Source of the DNA: AB-629-J13 sp964496365 | Lineage (GTDB): Bacteria; Fidelibacterota; Marinisomatia; Marinisomatales; AB-629-J13 | Assembly: GCA_964496365.1 (NCBI GenBank) | Contig: CAZBZK010000048.1 | Coordinates: 1 to 10,963, forward strand | Reading direction: 5' to 3' | DNA: 10,963 nucleotides | Part shown: positions 1-6,132 of the stretch, piece by piece | Numbering within the stretch: position 1 is the first letter of the stretch | How the letters are laid out: every line of letters begins with the position of its first letter | Program-made: the position numbers and the translations under genes | The notes under the pieces: generated by a model | The model's database searches: none | Seen by the model: the letters and a program-made list of their open reading frames with translations, nothing else | Told to the model about the DNA's origin: nothing

Positions 1-422
1 CCGTTTTTCATCAGAACAAATTCCAAATAGCTTGATGGAGATTCGCTGTAACACTCGGGCGGTAGGGTGATTCTGATTCCTGAAAAATTTTCATCCTTGG
101 CATACTGCACCAGTGAGTTGACCAAATCGTAGGAGTCTTTTAATGACGGGGAATGGGATGTCACAAAACTACCCACGGTTGCACCGGGATGGGAATGAAG
201 AATGTTTCCACTTTTTGACCTCACACTTGCAGAGGGAAAAACTGCAAATAGTTTTCCTTTTTTTTGAAAAGACAAACTATGATCAACAAATCGTTCTTGA
301 GGATGATAATTCAGAAACTTTCGGGTATGAAACAAAGTCCCATTGAAGGAATTTTCTACAAATTTATCCCAATCGTCAGATATATCTTCGTGATACCTAT
401 AAACATCAATTTTGCTTTTCAT
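1..422 (-). CDS. FemAB/GNAT-like N-acyltransferase, N-terminal part (runs off left edge)
   Basis: This is the first 140 codons of a minus-strand gene starting at ATG 422-420; the rest lies beyond base 1. The protein opens MKSKIDVYRYHEDISDDW and continues with the stretch NGTLFHTRKFLNYHP (about residues 28-42). A Trp followed by 'GT-FHT--FL-YH' is the usual N-terminal signature of FemAB-like members of the GNAT superfamily, which move an acyl or aminoacyl group onto an amine. A central strand-like segment (FQKKGKLFAVFPSASV) and a 'SHPGATVGSFV' segment follow, also typical of this group. No signal peptide is seen, so it is probably cytoplasmic. The acyl donor and acceptor cannot be told from this half; peptidoglycan, lipid or sugar-amine substrates are all possible. 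It is divergent from eno. No Shine-Dalgarno sequence precedes the ATG. The open frame, codon use and family pattern make the gene itself secure; the subfamily is less so. Confidence 0.8.
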   Translation of the reverse strand, partial: MKSKIDVYRYHEDISDDWDKFVENSFNGTLFHTRKFLNYHPQERFVDHSLSFQKKGKLFAVFPSASVRSKSGNILHSHPGATVGSFVTSHSPSLKDSYDLVNSLVQYAKDENFSGIRITLPPECYSESPSSYLEFVLMKN

Positions 423-431
423 AGGGTGATA

Positions 432-460
432 AAATTAAGGGTTGTGGTTTTTCTGTACAA
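432..460 (-). promoter_or_regulatory. Candidate promoter of the left-edge acyltransferase
   Basis: On the minus strand TTGTAC (460-455) and TAATTT (437-432) are 17 bp apart, a sigma70-like arrangement. Initiation about 7 bp after the second box would fall within a few bases of the ATG at 422, implying a very short or absent leader. In DNA this AT-rich such matches arise easily, so this is only a candidate. Confidence 0.22.
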
Positions 461-467
461 TTAAGTT

Positions 468-483
468 TACAATGAGTATTGTA
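468..483. repeat. 16-bp dyad in the divergent acyltransferase/eno intergenic region
   Basis: TACAAT-GAGT-ATTGTA is a perfect inverted repeat with 6-bp arms and a 4-bp centre. It lies midway between two divergent genes (start codons at 422 and 531), where it could serve as an operator for either or both. The stem is AT-only apart from one pair, so a transcript hairpin would be weak and a protein-binding site is the likelier role, if it has one. No regulator can be assigned. Confidence 0.35.
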
Positions 484-488
484 TGGTG

Positions 489-516
489 TTGTTCCTGTTT
501 TTAATTTGAATAAAAT
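489..516 (+). promoter_or_regulatory. Candidate eno promoter
   Basis: TTGTTC (489-494) and TAAAAT (511-516) are separated by 16 bp. The predicted transcript start would be about 8 bases before the GTG at 531. Match quality is moderate and the base composition makes chance matches common. Confidence 0.22.
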
Positions 517-530
517 CATGCGAAACAAAA

Positions 531-1814
531 GTGTCTGATTCATTAATAAAACAAGTAACCGCCAGAGAAATTTTGGATTCTCGTGGAAACCCAACTTTAG
601 AAGTGGATGTGCTATTGTCAGACGGATCACTAGGGAGAGCAGCCGTCCCGTCTGGAGCTTCAACTGGTGAACATGAAGCTGTTGAGTTGAGAGACGGTGA
701 TTCAGAAAGATATATGGGGAATGGTGTTCAGTCTGCAGTCCACAATGTTAATCATGTGCTGAGAAATGAAATAATAGGGAAAAATGCCCTGGATCAAAAA
801 GCTATTGATATTCACCTCATCGAGGTGGATGGCACCCTGAATAAAAATAAACTTGGGGCTAATTCAATTTTGGGTGTCTCTATGGCAGTTTGCAGGGCAG
901 GGGCTCAGTATCAAAAACAACCATTGTGGCATTATTTAAATCCAGATGCAACTTTGTTGCCAGCACCCATGATGAATATTCTAAATGGAGGAAGTCATGC
1001 TGACAATAATGTAGATATACAAGAATTCATGATTTACCCATTGGGGGCAGATTCCTTTAGTAACGGATTGAGAATGGGGGTAGAAATATTTCATCAATTG
1101 AAAAAAGTACTGCAACTGAATGGATTGAGTACTACGGTCGGTGATGAAGGTGGTTTTGCACCAAACCTAAATTCCAATGAAGAAGCCATTGAATTTATTT
1201 TGGACGCTGTGAAACAAGCTGGATACCAAGTAGGTGTAGATGTTTTTTTGACAATGGATGCAGCATCCAGTGAATTTTTTAAAAATGGATTGTATCACCT
1301 AAAGTCTGAAAATCTTGCGTTGTCTTCCGAAGAAATGATAGACTATTGGATTAAACTTTCAGAAAAATATCCTATCGTCTCTTTAGAGGACGGACTGGAT
1401 GAAAATGATTGGTCAGGATGGCAACAGTTGAATCAATTATTAGGAGATAAAGTTCAGATTGTTGGAGATGACCTTACTGTAACAAATTTAGTCCATTTGA
1501 AGCGGGCAGTAAATGAAAAATCTATGAACGCAATATTAATAAAATTGAATCAAATTGGTACGGTTACAGAAACCATACAAGCAGTAGAGCTTGCGAAAGA
1601 CAATGGATTTGGTGCTGTTATTTCTCACCGATCAGGGGAAACAGAAGACACGTTCATTGCAGATTTTTCAGTTGCTATGGGCATGGGACAAATAAAAACC
1701 GGATCTGCCTCCAGAACAGACAGAATGTGTAAATACAATCAGTTATTACGAATAGAAGAGCAACTTGGAGATAAAGGAGTGTATTCCGGATACTCTGTAT
1801 TGAAGAAATCATGA
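531..1814 (+). CDS. eno: Enolase (2-phosphoglycerate dehydratase)
   Basis: A 427-aa enolase, full length for the bacterial family. It interconverts 2-phosphoglycerate and phosphoenolpyruvate in glycolysis and gluconeogenesis in the cytoplasm. Visible hallmarks in order: the mobile loop SGAST (41-45); GGSHADNN (153-160, active-site H156); QEFMI with E165; GDEGG with catalytic acid E206; Mg ligands D243, E286 (SLEDGLDENDW) and D313 (VGDDL); the signature ILIKLNQIGTVTET (335-348) with catalytic base K338; SHRSGET (365-371); and QIKTGS with K389. All key residues are kept. Some flanking positions are unusual, such as TMDAASSEFF around D243 and GSASRTDRM near the C-terminus. The start is GTG 531; the nearby ATG at 518 is out of frame and stops after six codons. 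No SD motif is visible. Its stop overlaps the start of ftsB (ATGA), so the two are very probably co-transcribed. Confidence 0.97.
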   Translation: MSDSLIKQVTAREILDSRGNPTLEVDVLLSDGSLGRAAVPSGASTGEHEAVELRDGDSERYMGNGVQSAVHNVNHVLRNEIIGKNALDQKAIDIHLIEVDGTLNKNKLGANSILGVSMAVCRAGAQYQKQPLWHYLNPDATLLPAPMMNILNGGSHADNNVDIQEFMIYPLGADSFSNGLRMGVEIFHQLKKVLQLNGLSTTVGDEGGFAPNLNSNEEAIEFILDAVKQAGYQVGVDVFLTMDAASSEFFKNGLYHLKSENLALSSEEMIDYWIKLSEKYPIVSLEDGLDENDWSGWQQLNQLLGDKVQIVGDDLTVTNLVHLKRAVNEKSMNAILIKLNQIGTVTETIQAVELAKDNGFGAVISHRSGETEDTFIADFSVAMGMGQIKTGSASRTDRMCKYNQLLRIEEQLGDKGVYSGYSVLKKS

Positions 1815-2164
1815 AACGGAGAAACAAAAATAAAAAATCACCTAAAACTCTTCGTTATAGACAAAAAACAACTGCAAACAAAAATAGGATTTTGAAAGGA
1901 ATTGCTTTATTTATTAGTGCTGTTCTCATCATAATATTTTTCTTTGGAGACCATGGAATATATCAGTTATTAAAAATCAATTCTGAGAGAAAAGCCACCC
2001 AAAAACTAATTGCTGAATTACGAATTGAAAAGAAAAGATTAGAAGAGGAAAAATATAAATTAGAACATAACGATGAATATCTCATGAAATTAGCAAGAGA
2101 AAAATATAGGATGGTTTTACCCGGTGAAAAAATGTTTAAAGTGATTGAAAACGAAGAAGAGTAA
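1811..2164 (+). CDS. ftsB: FtsB/DivIC-type septum formation initiator protein
   Basis: A 117-aa bitopic membrane protein. A strongly basic N-terminus (1-27, many Lys/Arg) precedes one transmembrane helix (about 28-46, rich in Ile/Phe/Leu). The motif FGDHGIYQLLKI follows, then a Lys/Glu-rich coiled coil (about 55-88). The C-terminal block EYLMKLAREKYRMVLPGE (89-106) matches the family pattern 'D-EYIEK-ARE-YGMVKPGE'. In the family this protein joins FtsL and FtsQ/DivIB to form the divisome subcomplex that controls septal peptidoglycan synthesis; the N-terminus is cytoplasmic and the coil extracytoplasmic. Its ATG overlaps the eno stop by 4 bp (ATGA), suggesting translational coupling. eno-ftsB adjacency is also found in many Proteobacteria. 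FtsB and DivIC are homologous, so the symbol could equally be divIC; FtsL is less likely given the conserved C-terminal block. Confidence 0.88.
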   Translation: MKRRNKNKKSPKTLRYRQKTTANKNRILKGIALFISAVLIIIFFFGDHGIYQLLKINSERKATQKLIAELRIEKKRLEEEKYKLEHNDEYLMKLAREKYRMVLPGEKMFKVIENEEE

Positions 2165-2222
2165 TTCGATTTTCTATCTAATCATTAAAATATATACAAC
2201 CTTTTCGTTTGTCCTCCTGATA

Positions 2223-2251
2223 TTGAGCCGTTAATTTCCATTTCATATTTA
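2223..2251 (+). promoter_or_regulatory. Candidate promoter of the proS-recO-rhomboid run
   Basis: TTGAGC (2223-2228) and TATTTA (2246-2251) stand 17 bp apart in the 114-bp gap after ftsB. Initiation near 2258 would give a leader of about 20 bases to the ATG at 2279. This is the best sigma70-like pair in the gap. No terminator hairpin is visible between ftsB and proS, so read-through from eno-ftsB is also possible. Confidence 0.33.
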
Positions 2252-2278
2252 ATACTTTAATTAAAAAAAGAAAAACCC

Positions 2279-3745
2279 ATGTCCAAAAAAGTAATACCAA
2301 GAAGTGAAAATTTTTCTGGATGGTACACCGATGTAATCACCCGAGCAGGATTAGCTGACTATGGTCCTGTCAAAGGGACAATGGTCATCAAACCATATGG
2401 CTATTCTCTGTGGGAAAATGTTCGTGACGCTCTGGATAAAATGATCAAAAATACAGGACATGTAAACGCATATTTCCCTTTATTTATTCCAAAGTCATTC
2501 TTTGATAAGGAAGCCGATCACGTGGAGGGATTTGCAAAAGAATGTGCAGTAGTCACCCACTCCAGATTGAAAACAGGAGAAAATGGTCTTGAGGTTGATC
2601 CGGAATCGAAGCTTGAAGAAGAAGTCATTGTAAGACCTACATCTGAAACCGTTATTTGGTCCATGTATAAAAAATGGATTCAATCTTATCGAGATTTACC
2701 TTTACTCATTAATCAATGGGCAAATGTGGTTCGGTGGGAAATGCGAACAAGACTATTTCTCAGAACAACTGAATTTTTATGGCAGGAAGGACATACCGCC
2801 CATGCAACAGAAAAAGAAGCATTAGAAGAAACATTGCTCATTCTTGAATTGTATCGAAAGTTGGCAGAAGATTTTTTAGCTATTCCGGTATTGACTGGAT
2901 TAAAATCCGAAAGCGAAAAGTTTGCAGGCGCTGAACAAACCTATTGCATTGAAGCTATGATGGGAGACAAACGAGCCCTGCAAGCAGGAACATCCCATAA
3001 TTTAGGACAAAATTTTGCTAAAGCATTTGGAGTAACATTTCAGACTGATGATAACAAAGAAAAATTGGTATATGCTACCAGTTGGGGTGTCAGTACCCGT
3101 TTGATTGGTGCTATCATCATGACTCACGGTGATGATAAGGGCTTACGTTTACCGCCAAAAATCGCTCCGTATCAGGTGGTAATCGTTCCTATAACTCGTT
3201 CCGATGAAGATCAAAAAAAAATCATGAATTATATTAAATCCATGTTGGAAAAATTTCAAAAGGGACACATTCGTTATTATGAAGATTGGAGTCCCAATTC
3301 TCCAGGATTTAAATTCAATGAATGGGAAATGAAAGGTGTCCCTATTCGTTTGGAGGTTGGACTTCGTGATGTTGAAGAAAATCAAGTCATGTTAGTGAGA
3401 CGAGACACAGGTGAAAAAATTCCAACTCCAATCAACTCGGCTTTACAATCCGTAAACAATTTACTGGATGAAATTCAGGACACTTTATTCGACGAATCCT
3501 TATCATTTAGAGAAAAAAATACCCATGAAGTAAGTGATTACAACGATTTTAAACAGATAATTAAAACAAACGGTGGCTTCATTCGGTGCGGTTGGGATGG
3601 TGAATCTCAAACAGAATTAGCAATCAAAGAAGACACAAAAGCTACCATTCGATGTATTCTCGAGAGTAGAAATGTTACAGGTAAAAAATGTATTTATAGT
3701 GGAAACCCTGCTAAACACGAGGTCATTTTCGCAAAAGCATATTAA
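2279..3745 (+). CDS. proS: Prolyl-tRNA synthetase, archaeal/eukaryotic-like type 3
   Basis: A 488-aa class II aminoacyl-tRNA synthetase that charges tRNA-Pro with proline in the cytoplasm. It is the short type without the bacterial INS editing domain between motifs 2 and 3. The N-terminus ENFSGWYTDVITRAGLADYG (10-29) is diagnostic of the type. Motif 1 lies around KPYGYSLWENV to FPLFIP (38-71) and RPTSE at 119-123. Motif 2 spans about 156-175 (RTRLFLRTTEFLWQEGHTAH), and motif 3 about 268-292 (TSWGVSTRLIGA to GLRLPP). The anticodon-binding domain follows (about 295-400), then the C-terminal domain ending in Tyr. The zinc site of archaeal members is degenerate: C437, C459 and C471 remain, while the partner of the last Cys is Ser (CIYSGNPAKH). 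Loss of zinc ligands is common in bacterial type 3 enzymes. No SD motif precedes the ATG, only an A-rich tract. recO follows after 6 bp. Confidence 0.97.
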   Translation: MSKKVIPRSENFSGWYTDVITRAGLADYGPVKGTMVIKPYGYSLWENVRDALDKMIKNTGHVNAYFPLFIPKSFFDKEADHVEGFAKECAVVTHSRLKTGENGLEVDPESKLEEEVIVRPTSETVIWSMYKKWIQSYRDLPLLINQWANVVRWEMRTRLFLRTTEFLWQEGHTAHATEKEALEETLLILELYRKLAEDFLAIPVLTGLKSESEKFAGAEQTYCIEAMMGDKRALQAGTSHNLGQNFAKAFGVTFQTDDNKEKLVYATSWGVSTRLIGAIIMTHGDDKGLRLPPKIAPYQVVIVPITRSDEDQKKIMNYIKSMLEKFQKGHIRYYEDWSPNSPGFKFNEWEMKGVPIRLEVGLRDVEENQVMLVRRDTGEKIPTPINSALQSVNNLLDEIQDTLFDESLSFREKNTHEVSDYNDFKQIIKTNGGFIRCGWDGESQTELAIKEDTKATIRCILESRNVTGKKCIYSGNPAKHEVIFAKAY

Positions 3746-3751
3746 TTCAAT

Positions 3752-4438
3752 ATGATTATTAATACTGAAGCCATTGTACTCAAAAGATTTCCGTTTGGTG
3801 AAACCAGCATGATTGCCCGTTGTTTTACACGTGAAAAAGGGAAAGTAAGTATCATGGTGCGTGGTGCCCGGAGGAAAAAACCTCATAACACCTCATTTTT
3901 TCAGCCACTAAATTATCTGGATCTCATTTATTATTTTAATCCAAAAAGAAATATTCAGACTGCTTCCAAAGTTTCATATAAAAAAGTTTGGTCAAAATTT
4001 CAAAATAACCTCAAACTTTTATCTTATGGATTGGCATTAATGGAATTAACCGATAAATCAATTACCGACTATGATCCCCATCCTGATTTATTTGATGAAT
4101 TGGTTTCAGTTCTGTGTCATTTAGAGAATAAAGATAAAAACCGTAATCTGGTTTTTTGGTTTTACGAAATGCAATTACTAACGTTATTAGGATTTAAACC
4201 TGATTTGGATGATGAAGATGAATCTATTTATGGTCTCCCCAGTTCCACTAGTTCTGAAAACAGTATCACCATATTAAAATCATTACAGTCACATTCATTG
4301 GATAAACTTCCTGATTTTCCGGTGAAATCTTCAGATCGTAAAGTGATAGGATCCTATTTAACCGGACATATCCGCTCTCGGTTTGAATTTGCCGGACCTC
4401 TCCATTCATTTGAATTTATGAAAAAAATTCAATTTTGA
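3752..4438 (+). CDS. recO: DNA repair protein RecO, without the zinc-finger cysteines
   Basis: A 228-aa protein, the usual RecO length (about 220-260). RecO anneals SSB-coated single strands and, with RecR, loads RecA at gaps in the RecF pathway. The N-terminal OB-fold is clear: NTEAIVLKRFPFGETSMIAR (4-23), EKGKVSIMVRGARRKK (28-43), QPLNYLDLIYYF (51-62). A helical domain follows, with LALMELTDKSITDYDPHPDLFD (94-115) and FWFYEMQLLTLLGFKPDL (135-152). After GFKPDL most RecO proteins have a four-Cys zinc cluster (C-x2-C and C-x2-C). Here an acidic, Cys-free stretch (DLDDEDESIYG) takes its place. The gene is otherwise intact and sits 6 bp after proS; its stop overlaps the next gene by 4 bp (TTGA). 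Assignment rests on the N-terminal half and the GF-P-L motif. Confidence 0.85.
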   Translation: MIINTEAIVLKRFPFGETSMIARCFTREKGKVSIMVRGARRKKPHNTSFFQPLNYLDLIYYFNPKRNIQTASKVSYKKVWSKFQNNLKLLSYGLALMELTDKSITDYDPHPDLFDELVSVLCHLENKDKNRNLVFWFYEMQLLTLLGFKPDLDDEDESIYGLPSSTSSENSITILKSLQSHSLDKLPDFPVKSSDRKVIGSYLTGHIRSRFEFAGPLHSFEFMKKIQF

Positions 4439-5298
4439 ATTCGGATGGTGTAATGACTGGGGTTTTAACCGTCAAAAACGGGGCGGTATTTTTGGTAGGT
4501 GACAATGGGGAATCTTATCTGACAGAAGAAAAAATTTGGGATGGATATGTTACCCATTGGGAAAACCAAGTGGTTCACGCTCGAAAATTATCCCAGACTG
4601 AATATGACTCCAATCAATCAATTTTCATTTTGTGGCAAGCAAAAGAGAACGAGAATATCCCATTTTTTGAATTGTATTATAACGAAAGATTGGTTAAATA
4701 TTCTGCATCTACCTTTGGTCACAATGCTATAAATATTGGGGGAAATATATTTAATTTTTCCCATTATATGAACGAAAACGAAGTGATGACACCTGAAGAA
4801 TATTTCTATCGTCCCGCCTTAGGAGAATTTGCTCCTTCCCCTACAACCGGAGCATTTTCATTGAACGAAAATGGAAAGAATTACTACGATAAATTTGGAA
4901 GAAACTTTATGCGTACCATCCATGTTTTGCGGGTGGAAGGAATTGACGAAACTCGTTTATCCAACATATACTTAGAAGAATTGGAAACGATACATCAATC
5001 TGAACCACACCCAAAAGATCCGGAAAAATACAGGGATTTTAATTTTTTTAATCGGAGTTGTACCACCATCATTCGAGACGGTCTCAGAAAATACGGGTTA
5101 AAAAAAATTAGTGGGATTTTTCCCAGAGATTTTTTTGTCAATGCTTCTTCCATTTGTTTAAATATGAAAGAATTCAAAATCAGTTTATTTACCATGCCAC
5201 AGCTCATGGTTGACGAAGCACCTCGAAGCATGCCCACTCCCTTTATGAATTTGTGCAACTATTTCAAGTTTAAAAAGTTAACTAATAAAATTATATGA
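4435..5298 (+). CDS. Uncharacterised protein with putative permuted papain fold (DUF4105/Lnb-like)
   Basis: A 287-aa protein from TTG 4435 (overlapping the recO stop as TTGA), or 281 aa from the in-frame ATG at 4453; neither start has an SD motif. It has no signal peptide or transmembrane helix. Residues 8-50 form a beta-rich, OB-like segment (VLTVKNGAVFLVGD then TEEKIWDGYVTHW). The rest reads like a DUF4105/Lnb-type domain: STFGHNAINIGGNIFNFSH (92-110), then RTIHVLRVEGIDETRLSNIY (160-179), then FNFFNRSCTTIIRDGLRKYG (202-221). A His followed about 110 residues later by Cys in a 'N-CTT-IRD-L' context is the order of a circularly permuted papain/NlpC-P60 fold. That makes H96 and C209 the candidate catalytic pair. 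Such folds act as peptidases, amidases or acyltransferases; which applies here is unknown. It overlaps the rhomboid gene by 4 bp. The gene is certain; the fold is an inference from motifs. Confidence 0.85.
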   Translation: MNSDGVMTGVLTVKNGAVFLVGDNGESYLTEEKIWDGYVTHWENQVVHARKLSQTEYDSNQSIFILWQAKENENIPFFELYYNERLVKYSASTFGHNAINIGGNIFNFSHYMNENEVMTPEEYFYRPALGEFAPSPTTGAFSLNENGKNYYDKFGRNFMRTIHVLRVEGIDETRLSNIYLEELETIHQSEPHPKDPEKYRDFNFFNRSCTTIIRDGLRKYGLKKISGIFPRDFFVNASSICLNMKEFKISLFTMPQLMVDEAPRSMPTPFMNLCNYFKFKKLTNKII

Positions 5299-6122
5299 GA
5301 TATCAATTTCAATCTGAACAAGGGCAGTTTTCATGGAAACCACGCTATTTCACAGATGCCATAAAGGTTTTAATTGGAATCAACCTTCTGCTGTACATTT
5401 TTAAAGAAATCTCCCAAAGCGAAATAAATCTGGTTCGAATTCTTGGATTATCTCCGGACACGGTTTGGTCTTTAATTTGGCAACCGATTACCTATATGTT
5501 TGTTCACGGCGACTTTTGGCATGTGGCTGTCAATATGTTGGTTTTATTTCTGTTTGGGTCAGAATTGGAAACGATTTGGGGGCGGGTTGAATTTCTGAAA
5601 TATTATTTGATTACCGGCATTGGTTCTGGATTGGTATGGCTTCTTTTTCAAACATTTTCTCAAGGATCAGCCTTTTTAATTGGTGCCAGCGGTGCCGTGT
5701 ACGGAATACTCACTGCCTATGGACTTATGTTTCCAAATCGAATTGTTTACATATATTTTCTTTTTCCTATCAGAGTAAAATGGTTCGTCATTATTTTGGG
5801 TGTGATCGCTTTTTTTTCCTCTCTTGGGAATCATTCGAATATCAGTCACTTAACTCATTTATCAGGAATGGTTCTTGGATTTATTTATTTACGATTTAAC
5901 CGAAAATGGAAGCAAATCGTTTTCACATTGAGGAAACAAATTGTGGAGTCTAAACTAAAACGTGAAGAGTCCAGACAAAAAAAGAAGCATATCTTACAGC
6001 AGGATGTAGATCAAATCCTTGACCGCATTAATCAAGTGGGATACGATGGATTATCCGATCATGAAAAAACTCGTCTTTATGCTGCCAGTAAAGAAATATC
6101 GAGGGAAAAAAAGAAAGATTAG
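5295..6122 (+). CDS. Rhomboid-family intramembrane serine protease with C-terminal cytosolic tail
   Basis: A 275-aa polytopic protein with six predicted membrane helices (roughly 22-38, 76-92, 102-122, 128-146, 150-177, 184-200). Rhomboids cleave substrate helices within the membrane using a Ser-His dyad. Visible motifs: HGDFWHVAVN (71-80), giving the conserved H71/H76/N80; GASGAVYG (130-137), with nucleophile S132 in GxSG; and HLTHLSGMVLGF (185-196), with general base H188. WGRVEFLKYY (95-104) after the second helix matches the loop-1 region. All catalytic residues are present, so an active protease is expected. A Lys/Arg-rich linker (about 203-232) leads to the segment QQDVDQILDRINQVGYDGLSD and following residues (235-270), which resembles the small DUF6576-type domain at the end of many Bacteroidota-like rhomboids. 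The start overlaps the upstream stop (ATGA). It ends 10 bp before convergent feoB. The substrate is unknown. Confidence 0.93.
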   Translation: MRYQFQSEQGQFSWKPRYFTDAIKVLIGINLLLYIFKEISQSEINLVRILGLSPDTVWSLIWQPITYMFVHGDFWHVAVNMLVLFLFGSELETIWGRVEFLKYYLITGIGSGLVWLLFQTFSQGSAFLIGASGAVYGILTAYGLMFPNRIVYIYFLFPIRVKWFVIILGVIAFFSSLGNHSNISHLTHLSGMVLGFIYLRFNRKWKQIVFTLRKQIVESKLKREESRQKKKHILQQDVDQILDRINQVGYDGLSDHEKTRLYAASKEISREKKKD

Positions 6123-6132
6123 ATTAATGAGT

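Noticed and set aside
143..464. Two short plus-strand open frames near the left edge
   Set aside because: They overlap the minus-strand FemAB-like gene, whose translation is coherent with a known family, while theirs are not.
2165..2278. A T-box or other tRNA-responsive leader before proS
   Set aside because: The 114-bp gap is too short, has no stable stem or terminator/antiterminator pair, and lacks a T-box-like conserved bulge sequence.
3617..3886. An 89-codon minus-strand frame across the proS/recO junction
   Set aside because: It is antisense to two conserved coding ends and has no start signal or recognisable protein pattern.
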